DNA of 64,000 nucleotides from contig NZ_JBEJGX010000003.1 in assembly GCF_040253635.1 (NCBI RefSeq), forward strand, positions 7,961,501 through 8,025,500, given 5' to 3'. The notes under the pieces are model-generated. The model saw only the letters and a list, made by a program, of their open reading frames with translations, was not told where the DNA came from and did not search any database. Each line of letters begins with the position of its first letter. The first letter of the stretch is position 1. Shown piece after piece: positions 1 to 8,541 of this stretch. Origin of the DNA: Streptomyces sp. Edi2. Lineage in GTDB: Bacteria > Actinomycetota > Actinomycetes > Streptomycetales > Streptomycetaceae. The translations under genes and the position numbers were made by a program.

Positions 1-249
1 GGTTTTCTTTCACAGTCGGCAGAGGTGATGGTGACGAAATGATGAAGCAGAGGTGGACGTATGGCGATCACGGATCACGCCCCTACGCGCCGGTAACAAA
101 GCGTATTCCAGGGGTCATCAGGCGGTGAGCGGAACGCCGAACCAGAAGGCGGGGGCGTGCACTCAGCCGCTGTGACGGGGGACGCCCGGGCCCCGCCCGG
201 CAGGGCAGGCTCAGCGCAACATCACGAGTTCGGCATCACGAGTTCAACA

Positions 250-756
250 TCACGGGTTCACCAGGCGACGGAGCGTCCGGCCCAGGTGGCGGACGTACCG
301 GTGCTGGAACACGGGCACCAGCGGGCCGGCGAGCCGGGTGACTGCCTTGGCGGGCCGGCTGAAGGCGGTCACGGTGAACCACACCGCACCGTCGGGGCGC
401 AGCTCGGCGACGAACGCCTCCTCGCCGCACATGGGGTGCCCCTTCCTCGCCCCGTATCCGAAGCCGATCCGGTCCTCCTCGGCGACCGTCCACACCACGG
501 CGCACGGCGCCCGCAGCCGGAACGGGCCGACGCCCAGCGACACCTCGACGTCCACCCCAGGCGCGGCCCGCGGGGCATCGGACCGGATCCGGGCGCCGGC
601 CGCGCGATGCATCCGGAAGGTGGTGATCGCCTCGCCCGCCGCGGCCAGCACTGCCGGACCGTGGCCGATCGGCAGCTCCTCGTGGAGGTGGTGGTAGCCG
701 GGCGGCAGAGGAGTACGCCGAGTGCCGCCCTCCTCGGGATAGTTCAATCCGGTCAT
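250..756 (-). CDS. DUF1990 family protein
   Basis: This 168-aa protein resembles the DUF1990 family: an N-terminal NYPE motif, a LPPGY segment, a central MHRAAGARI stretch and a C-terminal RYVRHLGRTL helix are in the expected order. The biochemical role of the family is unknown. The reading frame is open further upstream to 873, but the ATG at 756 has a GAGGAG ribosome binding site 8 nt upstream, and the protein then begins MTGLNYPEE as relatives do, so I chose it. It lies downstream of the crotonase gene on the same strand with a gap of 136 nt, so it may or may not be cotranscribed. Confidence 0.8.
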   Translation of the reverse strand: MTGLNYPEEGGTRRTPLPPGYHHLHEELPIGHGPAVLAAAGEAITTFRMHRAAGARIRSDAPRAAPGVDVEVSLGVGPFRLRAPCAVVWTVAEEDRIGFGYGARKGHPMCGEEAFVAELRPDGAVWFTVTAFSRPAKAVTRLAGPLVPVFQHRYVRHLGRTLRRLVNP

Positions 757-892
757 GGCATGCGCTCCTCGGGGCGGGCGGCTGTGGGCGGGGGAGGCGA
801 AGGCAATGGTTAGGAGGAGACCGTAAGCCAGACGGCTACGCGGAGACCGTAAGCGACCAGCAGCCCCGCTCACGGTCGCCGTTCCCGTCCGT

Positions 893-1666
893 TCAGCCCC
901 CCAGCCCCCCGTCCGGCGCCCCGTGCCGCCCCGCTCCCGCGGTGAACCGGGCCGCGCCCGTCATCGACTCGGCCAGTACCGCCTGGCCGTGGCGGAGTTC
1001 CGCGGCCATGGCCGACTGTTCGTCCCGGCCCTCCTGGTCCAGGAGGGAGGCGCGGTCGCTGCGCAGACAGGCCTGCGGGAAGCGGGCGATCTCCGCCGCC
1101 AGCAGTTCCGCCTCCGCGCGGGCCGTCCCGGTGGGCACCACGCGGTGGACGAGGCCGATGTCCAGCGCCTCGGCGGCCGGGACCGGGCGCCCCGTCAGCA
1201 CCAGGTCCATGGCCCGGCTCGCGCCGATCAGCCGGGGCAGCCGCACCGTGCCGCCGTCGATCAGGGGTACTCCCCAGCGCCGGCAGAACACCCCGAAGAC
1301 GGCGTCCTCCTCGGCCACCCGGAGATCGCACCACAGTGCCAGCTCCAGGCCGCCGGCCACCGCATGACCGGCGACCGCCGCGATCACCGGCTTGCCGAGC
1401 CGCATCCGGGTCGGCCCCATCGGCCCGTCCCCGTCCGGGGCCACACGGTTGCCGCGCTCGGTGCCGACCGCCTTGAGGTCGGCGCCGGAGCAGAACGTCC
1501 CGCCCTCGCCCCACAGCACCGCTACCCGTGCGCCGTCGTCTTCGTCGAACTCCCGGAAGGCATCGGCGAGTCGGTCGGCCGTCGCGCCGTCCACGGCGTT
1601 GCGCGACGCGGGCCGGGAGAGCACCACCGTCGTCACCGGTCCGGCGCGCTCCACCCGTACGGACAT
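893..1666 (-). CDS. Crotonase-fold (enoyl-CoA hydratase/isomerase) protein
   Basis: This 257-aa protein has the crotonase fold. The CoA-binding and oxyanion-hole segments CSGADL (59-64) and HAVAGGLELALWCDL (101-115) are present. The first catalytic glutamate equivalent is E108. The segment that normally reads QPEI and carries the second catalytic glutamate reads VFCR (126-129), so classical syn-hydration is doubtful and another acyl-CoA reaction is possible. The ATG overlaps the stop of the upstream acyl-CoA dehydrogenase by one base (TGATG), which implies translational coupling and a shared beta-oxidation-type pathway. The end of the protein (residues about 240-257) is Gly/Ala-rich and poorly conserved in type. 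Confidence 0.9.
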   Translation of the reverse strand: MSVRVERAGPVTTVVLSRPASRNAVDGATADRLADAFREFDEDDGARVAVLWGEGGTFCSGADLKAVGTERGNRVAPDGDGPMGPTRMRLGKPVIAAVAGHAVAGGLELALWCDLRVAEEDAVFGVFCRRWGVPLIDGGTVRLPRLIGASRAMDLVLTGRPVPAAEALDIGLVHRVVPTGTARAEAELLAAEIARFPQACLRSDRASLLDQEGRDEQSAMAAELRHGQAVLAESMTGAARFTAGAGRHGAPDGGLGG

Positions 1667-3336
1667 CAGGCCCCGCTCCCGGCCGCGGCCGCATCCGGCG
1701 TTGCCGACCGGGTGCGCTCCAGGATCGCGGTCAGGTCGGCGCCGGCCGGCAGGGTGCCGAAGGCATTGCCCCACTCCCCGTCGAGCCGCGAGGCGCAGAA
1801 CGCATCGGCCACCGCCGGGTGGCTGTACCGCACCAGCAGCGACCCCTGCAGCACCAGTGCCATCCGCTCCGCCAGCGACCGCGCCATCAGCTGCGCCCGC
1901 TCCGGATCGGTGAGCCCGCCGAGCATCTTGCGGACCCCGGCCACCGCCGCGTCCAGCCTGCGGTCCGCGCCGGCCGCGGTCTCCACCTCCGCGAAGAACG
2001 CGTCCAGCGCCGCCGGTTCCTTGCCCAGCGCCCGCAGTACATCGAGCGCGGCGACGTTCCCCGAGCCCTCCCAGATGGACAGCAGCGGCGCCTCCCGGTA
2101 GAGCCGCGGCATGCCGGAGTCCTCGACGTAGCCGTTGCCGCCCAGGCACTCCAGCGCCTCTGCGGCATGGGTGCTGCCCCGCTTGCAGACCCAGTACTTC
2201 CCGGCCGCCAGCGCCAGGCGGCGCAGCGCCGTCTCGCCGGCGTCCCCGGCCAGCGACCGGTCCACCGCCGTCGCCAGCCGCATCCCCAGCACGGTCGCCG
2301 CCTCCGACTCGACCGCCAGGTCGGCGAGCACCGAGCGCATCAGCGGCTGCCGGTCCAGTTCCCGTCCGAAGGCCTGCCGGTGCGCGGTGTGGTGCAGCGC
2401 CTGCCGCAGCCCCGCCCGCATCCCGGCGGCCGACCCCAGCACACAGTCCAGCCGGGTCATGTTCACCATCTCGACGATGGTCCGCACCCCGCGGCCCGGT
2501 TCACCGACCGGCCAGGCCACCGCCTCGTCGTACTCGATCTCGGAGGACGCATTGGAACGGTTGCCCAGTTTGTCCTTGAGGCGCATCAACCGCATGCCGT
2601 TGAGCGTGCCGTCCGGCAGCACCCTCGGGACCAGGAAGCAGCCGAGACCCTCCGCGGTCTGCGCCAGCGCCAGGAAGACATCGCTCATCGGCGCCGAGGT
2701 GAACCATTTGTGACCGGTGAGGCGGTAGGTGCCGTCGCCGGCCGGGACGGCGCGGGTGGTGTTGGCCCGTACGTCGGAGCCGCCCTGCTTCTCCGTCATC
2801 GACATGCCGGCGATCAGGCCCGACTTGGTCAGCGGCGCCCGCAGCCCGAAGTCGTAGCTGCGGGCGGCGAGCAGCGGCTCGTACTGCGCGGCGAGCTCCG
2901 GGGCGGCGCGCAGGGCGGGGACGGCGGCGTACGTCATCGAGACCGGGCAGCCGTGCCCCGCCTCGGCCTGCGACCAGACGTAGAACTTCGCGGCGCGCAC
3001 CAGATGCGCCCCGGGGCGGTCGTCGGCCCAGGGTGCGGCATGCAGACCGTGCTCCACCGCGACGGTCATCAGCTGATGCCAGGCGGGGTGGAAGGCGACC
3101 TCGTCGATGCGGTGCCCGAAGCGGTCGTGGGTGTGCAGCCGGGGCGGCTGCTCCTCCGCCCAGCGTGCCTGGTCCTGGACAGCGGCGGAACCGGCCAGCG
3201 CGCCGAGCTCGGCCACTTCCCGGGTGCCCCACTCGGCGCCGTCCCGGACCAGCGCCTCCCTCAGGGCCGGTTCGTCCGCCGTGCTGAAACCGGTCAGCGG
3301 CGGGGCCTGATTCACGACTTCATGAGTGACGGTCAT
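1666..3336 (-). CDS. AidB-like acyl-CoA dehydrogenase
   Basis: This is a flavoprotein acyl-CoA dehydrogenase of 556 aa, longer than the usual 380-400 aa and matching the AidB subgroup. The FAD/substrate motif MSMTEKQGGSDVRANT (178-193) is the AidB form of the family signature. The catalytic base region SIWEGSGNVAALDVL near residue 425 keeps the glutamate. The family oxidises branched acyl-CoAs (isovaleryl-CoA type) and E. coli AidB also binds DNA; which applies here cannot be told. It is the first gene of a two-gene operon with the crotonase and lies divergent from a PaaX-type regulator, a plausible controller. A TACAAT element on the minus strand at 3378-3373 could be its -10 box. Confidence 0.9.
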   Translation of the reverse strand: MTVTHEVVNQAPPLTGFSTADEPALREALVRDGAEWGTREVAELGALAGSAAVQDQARWAEEQPPRLHTHDRFGHRIDEVAFHPAWHQLMTVAVEHGLHAAPWADDRPGAHLVRAAKFYVWSQAEAGHGCPVSMTYAAVPALRAAPELAAQYEPLLAARSYDFGLRAPLTKSGLIAGMSMTEKQGGSDVRANTTRAVPAGDGTYRLTGHKWFTSAPMSDVFLALAQTAEGLGCFLVPRVLPDGTLNGMRLMRLKDKLGNRSNASSEIEYDEAVAWPVGEPGRGVRTIVEMVNMTRLDCVLGSAAGMRAGLRQALHHTAHRQAFGRELDRQPLMRSVLADLAVESEAATVLGMRLATAVDRSLAGDAGETALRRLALAAGKYWVCKRGSTHAAEALECLGGNGYVEDSGMPRLYREAPLLSIWEGSGNVAALDVLRALGKEPAALDAFFAEVETAAGADRRLDAAVAGVRKMLGGLTDPERAQLMARSLAERMALVLQGSLLVRYSHPAVADAFCASRLDGEWGNAFGTLPAGADLTAILERTRSATPDAAAAGSGA

Positions 3337-3469
3337 ACCTTGACGTTACAGAATCAGAACAGCCGAGGGAAGATTGTAAGACGCACGGTGTCATGTGCGG
3401 GTTGGTGTGCGCTCATCGACGAGGGCCATGCGCTGACCTGCGAAAGGCTGTTCTGGCGCCCTGCGTCGC

Positions 3470-3475
3470 TAGAAT
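3470..3475 (+). promoter_or_regulatory. -10 element giving a near-leaderless paaX-type mRNA
   Basis: TAGAAT at 3470-3475 is a good -10 hexamer. With initiation 6-7 nt downstream the transcript would start about 5 nt before the ATG at 3487. No ribosome binding site is visible before that ATG, which fits a near-leaderless mRNA. The -35 region (around 3447-3453) is weak. Confidence 0.4.
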
Positions 3476-3486
3476 TTCCTGCACAT

Positions 3487-4314
3487 ATGAACGACGACGA
3501 CACCGGCACCCCCGACGACACCGGCACCCCCGACGGCACCGGCACCCCCGACGGCACCGGTACCTCCGACGCCACCGAGGCCGCCGCCCTGGCACTGCGG
3601 CCGCTCACCGCACGTTCGATCGTGCTGAGCACGCTCCTCGGTCACCACCCGCCACGGCTGCCCGCGCGCGCCCTGGTGCGGGTGGGCGAGTTGTTCGGTA
3701 TCGCCGAGGGCACCGTCCGGGTCGCGCTCTCCCGCATGGTGGCCGCCGGCGACCTGCGGCAGGACGACGGCTCCTATGCCCTCACCACCCGCCTCCTGGC
3801 GCGCCAGGCCCGGCAGGACGAGAGCCGTTCGCCGAGGACCCGGCCCTGGAGCGGGGAGTGGGAGATCGCCGTGGTCGCCACGGCGGAGGGCCGGCCGCCG
3901 GCCGAACGCACCGCGCTGCGCCAGGCCATGGCGGCGCTGCGGCTGGCCGAACTCCGCGAGGGCAGCTGGCTGCGCCCCGCCAACCTCGACCGGCCCCGCC
4001 CCGCCGTCGTCACCGAGCAGTGCACCTGGCTCACCGGCGCCCCGGACGGCGACCCGGCCGCGCTCGCCGAGCGGCTGTGGGACCTGACCGGATGGGCACG
4101 CCGCGCCCGCGCCCTGGCCTTGGCACTGGACCGCGCCGACGCCCCCGCCGACCGTTTCACCGTCGCCGCGGCCGCACTCCGCCATCTCCTCTCCGACCCC
4201 CTGCTCCCCGCCGAGCTCCTGCCCAAGGCCTGGCCCGGTGACCGGCTCCGCCGCCGGTACGCGGCGTTCGAGACCGATCTGCGCGATCTGCTGCGGCAGT
4301 ACCTGGCCGGCTAG
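3487..4314 (+). CDS. PaaX-family transcriptional regulator
   Basis: This 275-aa protein has the layout of PaaX regulators. It has a winged helix near residues 45-100 (TARSIVLSTLLG, then FGIAEGTVRVALSRMVAAGD), a central domain, and a C-terminal segment ending RRRYAAFETDLRDLLRQYL. PaaX proteins repress phenylacetyl-CoA and related acyl-CoA pathways and respond to the CoA thioester. Here the divergent neighbour is an acyl-CoA dehydrogenase-crotonase operon, the likely target. Residues 5-28 are an unusual (D/G)TGTPD repeat, four copies encoded by an 18-bp tandem repeat at 3499-3570. The frame is open far upstream, but ATG 3487 is chosen because homology starts just after the repeat and a -10 box lies directly upstream. 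Confidence 0.85.
   Translation: MNDDDTGTPDDTGTPDGTGTPDGTGTSDATEAAALALRPLTARSIVLSTLLGHHPPRLPARALVRVGELFGIAEGTVRVALSRMVAAGDLRQDDGSYALTTRLLARQARQDESRSPRTRPWSGEWEIAVVATAEGRPPAERTALRQAMAALRLAELREGSWLRPANLDRPRPAVVTEQCTWLTGAPDGDPAALAERLWDLTGWARRARALALALDRADAPADRFTVAAAALRHLLSDPLLPAELLPKAWPGDRLRRRYAAFETDLRDLLRQYLAG
3499..3570 (+). repeat. 18-bp tandem repeat x4 inside paaX-type gene
   Basis: Four consecutive 18-bp units (starts 3499, 3517, 3535, 3553) encode DTGTPD, DTGTPD, GTGTPD and GTGTSD. The first two are identical at DNA level. It is a coding minisatellite forming a flexible N-terminal tail. Confidence 0.85.
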
Positions 4315-4641
4315 GGAGAGTCCTGTGCATCAGTCCGCCCCGGCTCCCCGGCGATCGCCTCATGACGTGCCGCCCTGCTGCCCGGGCCGCGCGGAGTTGT
4401 GTGCGGAGTGTGCAGCGCGGCCGGCCCGGGCGAGGTGCCGTCGTGACCCCCGCGAGCTGCGATTGCGAGCGAATCGGAGTCAGTACTTTTACCAATGTTT
4501 ACCTGCCGGACACCATAGTTGGGCCTACTGAGGCCCACTTGTCAGACAACCCATCGGACAGGTGCTCACCCCCCACGTGCATCCCCTGTGTGGCCCCGCA
4601 TGAATCCCCCTCAACCCTCTGCGCGTACCCCTGGAGAGATC
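4315..4641. other. Intergenic region upstream of substrate-binding protein gene
   Basis: I see no gene in these 327 nt. The sequence becomes AT-richer near 4480-4520 (a TACTTTTACC stretch), consistent with a promoter. Two dyads follow: TGGGCC (4520-4525) with GGCCCA (4532-4537), and TTGTCAGACAA (4539-4549). They could be a leader hairpin and an operator for the gene starting at 4642. Confidence 0.5.
4539..4549. promoter_or_regulatory. TTGTCAGACAA operator-like palindrome
   Basis: A perfect 5-1-5 inverted repeat, TTGTC A GACAA, lies about 93 nt before the start of the substrate-binding lipoprotein gene. The form resembles operators of FCD-type GntR regulators. No such regulator gene is in the window, so the link is inference. 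Confidence 0.35.
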
Positions 4642-5793
4642 GTGACCGTGTTCCCGCCGAGGACTGCCGTCCTCACCGGCGTCCTCGCCATACCCGCCGC
4701 ACTCGCCCTCAGCGCATGTGGCGCGGCCTCTGACGCGAACAACGCCGACGGAAAGAACGCGGCCACCGCGACCACGGCCGAAGCCCTCGGCGGCATCGAC
4801 GCCCTGGCCGAGGCGGCCAAGAAAGAAGGCACCCTGCATGCGATCGCGCTGCCCCGCGACTGGGCCAACTACGGCGCCCTGATCGACGGCTTCACCAAGA
4901 AGTACGGCATCAAGGTCGAGGTCGAGAACCCGAAGGGGGCCAGCCAGGACGAGATCAAGGCGGTCACCTCGCGCAAGGACAAGGACAGCGCGCCCGACGT
5001 CCTCGACCTCGGCAGCTCCTTCGCGCAGAGCGCCGCCCAGGACGGGCTGCTCGCGCCGTACATGGTCGCCGGATTCGCCGACATCCCCGACGTCCAGCGG
5101 GACTCGATCGGCCGCTGGGCGAACGACTACGGCGGCTATGTCTCCTTCGGCTGCGACGCCAAGCAGGTGCAGACCTGCCCGACCAAGTTCAAGGATCTGC
5201 TCCAGCCGCAGTACAAGGGGAAGGTCGCGCTCAATGGCGACCCGACCACTGCAGGTTCGGCCTTCGGCGCCGTGTACGCGGCCGCCCTCGCCCGCGGCGG
5301 CTCCTTCGATGACATCCAGCCCGGCATCGACTTCTTCACCAAACTGAAGAAGGACGGCATTCTCGCACCCGTGAAGTCCACCGCGGCCACCATCGCGAAG
5401 GGCCGCACGCCGATCAGCATCGACTGGGACTACCTCAACGCCGGCTACACCGACGCGTTCAAGTCCAAGGGCCTCGACTGGAGGGTCACGGTCCCCACGG
5501 ACGGCAAGTTCTCCCAGTACTACTCGCAGGCCATCAACAAGGACGCGCCGCACCCCGCGGCCGCGCGCCTGTGGCTGGAGTACCTCTACAGTCCCGAGGG
5601 CCAGAACCTCAGACTCAAGGGGTTTGCCCGCCCGGCGCTGATGGACGCCATGAAGAAGGCCGGCAAGCTCGACAAGTCCGCGGCGGCGAAGCTGCCGAAG
5701 GTCTCCGGTACGCCGGACTTCCCGACCGAGACCCAGCAGAGCAATGCCAAGCTCGCCATCACCCAGAGCTGGGGCGGCGGCGCTTCCCAGTAG
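4642..5793 (+). CDS. ABC transporter substrate-binding lipoprotein (orphan)
   Basis: This 383-aa extracytoplasmic solute-binding protein begins with a lipoprotein signal peptide (VLTGVLAIPAALALSAC) whose lipobox LSAC is followed by a Ser/Asn/Ala-rich linker. The mature part has the two-lobe binding-protein layout (KKYGIKVEVENP, later PISIDWDYLNAGY and a C-terminal SPEGQNLRLKGFARP). It resembles spermidine/putrescine or iron type binding proteins; the ligand is unknown. GTG 4642 follows GGAGAG by only 3 nt, and GTG 4648 (9 nt spacing) is an equally good start. No permease or ATPase gene lies next to it, so it either works with a transporter encoded elsewhere or is a stand-alone binding protein. 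Confidence 0.85.
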   Translation: MTVFPPRTAVLTGVLAIPAALALSACGAASDANNADGKNAATATTAEALGGIDALAEAAKKEGTLHAIALPRDWANYGALIDGFTKKYGIKVEVENPKGASQDEIKAVTSRKDKDSAPDVLDLGSSFAQSAAQDGLLAPYMVAGFADIPDVQRDSIGRWANDYGGYVSFGCDAKQVQTCPTKFKDLLQPQYKGKVALNGDPTTAGSAFGAVYAAALARGGSFDDIQPGIDFFTKLKKDGILAPVKSTAATIAKGRTPISIDWDYLNAGYTDAFKSKGLDWRVTVPTDGKFSQYYSQAINKDAPHPAAARLWLEYLYSPEGQNLRLKGFARPALMDAMKKAGKLDKSAAAKLPKVSGTPDFPTETQQSNAKLAITQSWGGGASQ

Positions 5794-5850
5794 CCGCGAC
5801 GCGCGCCCGGACCGGCGTGGTGCCGGCCGCTTCCGGTCGGCGGCGGCACC

Positions 5851-5888
5851 GCGCGGCCGGTCGGCCGGCCCGTTTCCCCCGGCCGCGC
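5851..5888. terminator. Hairpin between convergent genes
   Basis: GCGCGGCCGG (5851-5860) pairs perfectly with CCGGCCGCGC (5879-5888) across an 18-nt loop. It sits between the stop codons of the substrate-binding protein and the lactonase genes and could serve both. There is no U-tract. Confidence 0.5.
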
Positions 5889-5929
5889 AGTTCCGGCAAC
5901 GGGGTGCCGCGTGGCGCCGTGATCCGCCC

Positions 5930-7153
5930 TCACAGCGGCAGGACGCAGACAGGGACGGGAGCCGCGAACGGCGCGTCCGTGCGGTGGAGCGACCCGGTCC
6001 GGGCATCCACCGAGAACACCGTCACCGACCCGGACTTCTGGTTCGCCGCGAACAGCCACCGCTGATCCGGCGAAAAGGCGATCTGCCGCGGGAAGTCCCC
6101 GCCCACCGGCACGGTGTCCAGCAGCCGCAGCCGTGCCCCGGCCGCTTCCACGGCATAGCGGGTGAGGCTGTTGTGACCGCGATTGGCGAGAAAGGCGAAG
6201 CCGCCGCCGCGGGTGACCAGGAGCTGCGCCGGATAGCTGGTGCCCGGGCCGGTCCCCGTGGACTGCGGCGCACCGGGCGTCAGCCGCCCGGTTCTCCCGT
6301 CGTAGCGGCAGACCACGACCGTGTTGTCGACCTCGTTCGCCAGATAGGCGAAGGCGCCCGACGGGTGGAACGTCAGATGCCGGGGGCCGGCGCCGGGCCG
6401 CAGCGACGTATACGACACCTGGGTGAGCTCTCCGGCCGACTCGTCCAGCCGGTAGGTGTAGACGGTGTCATTGCCGAGATCGACGGCCAGTACGTGCCGG
6501 CCGTCCGGGGCGGTGATGATCTGGTGGGCATGCGGCCCGTCCTGGCCGGGACCGGGCGGCGGTCCGGTGTGGGTGACCAGATCCGTGCGCGCGCCCAGGG
6601 AGCCGGTGGCGCGGTCGACCGGATGCACGGCGACGCTGCCGGAGAGGTAGTTGGCGCTGAGCAGCCAGCGGCCGCCGGGGTGCACCGACAGATGACAGGG
6701 ACCGGCGCCGCCGGTGGACCGGGTGCCCAGCACCGTGGGCGGTCCGTCCGGCCTCAGCGTCATCGCGGTCACCTCGCCCCGCTCCTGCTCGTTGACGGCG
6801 TAGAGGGTGCGGCCGGACGGGGCCAGTGCGAGGTAGGAGGGGTCGGCGACCCCCTCGACGGCACCGGTGCCGGTGATCCGGCCGGTCACGGTGTCGTACG
6901 TACCGAGTCCGACCCCGGCCCCGCCGCCCGCGGCGGAGGTGTACGTCCCCAGGAAGAGCGGCCGGACCCGGCGCCGGCGGTGCCCGGCGGCGTGGTGGGT
7001 GGCGTGCCCGGGCGCCGGATCCTCCGCCGTCAGCAGGCCCGCCCCACCTGCCCCGCCCGCCGCGGCCAGCCCCGCCGCGATGCCGAGGAACCGTCTGCGG
7101 TCGGTGCGGTTGCTCCCTGTCCCGGTCTGCGTTCCCGTGCGCGCTGCGCTCAT
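5930..7153 (-). CDS. Tat-exported lactonase, seven-bladed beta-propeller
   Basis: This 407-aa protein belongs to the lactonase (6-phosphogluconolactonase-like) beta-propeller family. A Tat signal (RRRFLG at 19-24, then an Ala/Gly-rich hydrophobic stretch) shows export. The blades carry repeating patterns such as DPSYLALAPSGRTLYAVNE, GPCHLSVHPGGRWLLSANY, HAHQIITAPDGRHVLAVD and GPRHLTFHPSGAFAYLANE. Some relatives hydrolyse 6-phosphogluconolactone, but exported forms probably act on other lactones or bind ligands. The ATG at 7153 is preferred over in-frame upstream codons because the Tat motif then falls at the usual distance. Confidence 0.85.
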   Translation of the reverse strand: MSAARTGTQTGTGSNRTDRRRFLGIAAGLAAAGGAGGAGLLTAEDPAPGHATHHAAGHRRRRVRPLFLGTYTSAAGGGAGVGLGTYDTVTGRITGTGAVEGVADPSYLALAPSGRTLYAVNEQERGEVTAMTLRPDGPPTVLGTRSTGGAGPCHLSVHPGGRWLLSANYLSGSVAVHPVDRATGSLGARTDLVTHTGPPPGPGQDGPHAHQIITAPDGRHVLAVDLGNDTVYTYRLDESAGELTQVSYTSLRPGAGPRHLTFHPSGAFAYLANEVDNTVVVCRYDGRTGRLTPGAPQSTGTGPGTSYPAQLLVTRGGGFAFLANRGHNSLTRYAVEAAGARLRLLDTVPVGGDFPRQIAFSPDQRWLFAANQKSGSVTVFSVDARTGSLHRTDAPFAAPVPVCVLPL

Positions 7154-7452
7154 GCCACACCTCGGTGCTCGGCGGTCGGTGGTCCGTGATCGGGTGGTCG
7201 TGGCAGCAGGGTGGCCCGCCCTCGCCGCTGCGGCAAGTGACGCCGCCCGAGTGGCGTGGCGTACCACGCCATGGCGGTACCCCACCGGCCGGGGTGACCC
7301 TGACCTCCCCCTACATCCTCATGATGACCATGACCCCTGCCGTAGCACTCCAGTCGTACGGCATAACCCATACGCGGACTGATTCGCCGCGCCTTCATGG
7401 CTCGTAGGTTGTTGATCAAGGCACAAAGATGATCGAGAGGCCACGGGTATCT
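7154..7452. other. Divergent promoter region, lactonase / TPR protein
   Basis: This 299-nt region holds no gene I can support. It contains the inverted repeat TGGCGTG GCGTAC CACGCCA (7252-7271), directly followed by a second GC-rich dyad around 7277-7296. Either could be an operator or terminator-like structure. The 100 nt before the TPR gene are less GC-rich than the surroundings and probably hold its promoter. Confidence 0.45.
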
Positions 7453-8541
7453 ATGTACGGCAAGGCATTCGCCCCGGAATACCAGGGCGAGTTGGGAACG
7501 GCACTGGGCGTGAACTCCTCTTACGAGGAGGTGCTGACGAAGGCGAGCCGCGCGCATGCCGAAGCCGGCACGGCGCTGGAGCGGTCCCGGGCCGCGCTCG
7601 CGGTCGCCGAGGCGAACCGGCGGCTCGGCCGGGTGGCGCAGGCGGGTGAGGCCTGGCGGGAGAGCTACCGCAGTGCCCGTGGAGCCGGTGACCCTGGTGC
7701 CATGGCCTGGGCGCTGTGGAGCGGTGGCACCCTGGCCCGCCAGTGCGGCTCCCTGCCGCTCGCCCGCCGGCTGCTCACCCATGCCGTGGCGCTGGCCGAC
7801 GGCAGCGGCGACCGCCTCGCCCACGGCTACTCGCTCGCCGGCCTCGCCGAGACCGGCCGCATACAAGGCGACTACGAAGCGGTCGCCGAGCTCCACGAGC
7901 AGTTGCTCGCCCAGGGCCGGGCGCACGGCGAGGCCCGGCACATGGTCTGGGCGATGTCCGGCATAGCCCAGATGCACCGCAACACCGGCGGCTACGACAA
8001 GGCCCTGGAGCTGTTCGAGGAGTCCGCCCGTATCGCCGCCGAGGCCGATGACTTCCGCGGGCGCGCCTGGTCGCTGCGGGGCGTCGCCGATGTCCTGTCC
8101 GTCCAGGGCGAGACGGAGCGGGCGCTGACGCTGCTGTCCGAGGCGGAGACCATCTGCCGCACCATGGACCTGGCCAGCGCGCTCGCCTACAACCACAAGA
8201 TGCGCGCCAATGTGTTCTACCGGGCGGGCCGTTACGAGTCCGCGCGCGAGACGTACACCCGCTCGCTGCGGGAGTTCCGCGAGATGCAGGAGCCCCGCGG
8301 GGTGGCGCTCTCCCGGCTCGGTCTGGCCAAGTCCCGCGCCCGCCTCGGCCGCGACCGGGACGAGACCCTGGTCGAACTCGCCGCCCTGGAAGGGGACTTC
8401 ACCCGCATCGGACTGCGCCACGCCCGCGATATGGTCATCGCCTTCCGTGCAGAGCTGACCGCGCAACCGGCGCCAGAAACTCCCGCTCCTCGGTGCGATG
8501 CCACCACTCCCGGGTCTCCCGCAGTTCCCGCCAGGTCGTGA
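7453..8541 (+). CDS. Tetratricopeptide-repeat protein
   Basis: This is a 362-aa all-helical protein built of about seven tetratricopeptide repeats, visible as recurring 35-40-residue units such as GAMAWALWSGGTLARQCGSL, HMVWAMSGIAQMHRNTGGYD and SALAYNHKMRANVFYRAGRY. TPR domains act as protein-interaction scaffolds, and no catalytic domain is seen. The start may be ATG 7453 (MYGKAFAPEY) or ATG 7429 (MIERPRVSMYG); neither has an ideal ribosome binding site. The last 107 nt overlap the end of the convergent lipase maturation factor gene. The C-terminal 40 residues are Pro/Ala-rich and may be a run-on past the original stop. Confidence 0.8.
   Translation: MYGKAFAPEYQGELGTALGVNSSYEEVLTKASRAHAEAGTALERSRAALAVAEANRRLGRVAQAGEAWRESYRSARGAGDPGAMAWALWSGGTLARQCGSLPLARRLLTHAVALADGSGDRLAHGYSLAGLAETGRIQGDYEAVAELHEQLLAQGRAHGEARHMVWAMSGIAQMHRNTGGYDKALELFEESARIAAEADDFRGRAWSLRGVADVLSVQGETERALTLLSEAETICRTMDLASALAYNHKMRANVFYRAGRYESARETYTRSLREFREMQEPRGVALSRLGLAKSRARLGRDRDETLVELAALEGDFTRIGLRHARDMVIAFRAELTAQPAPETPAPRCDATTPGSPAVPARS

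Noticed and set aside
1528..3480. Long plus-strand open frame running through the crotonase and dehydrogenase genes
   Set aside because: It is a GC-bias shadow opposite two clear genes; only the part from 3487 on (the PaaX-type protein) shows family motifs.
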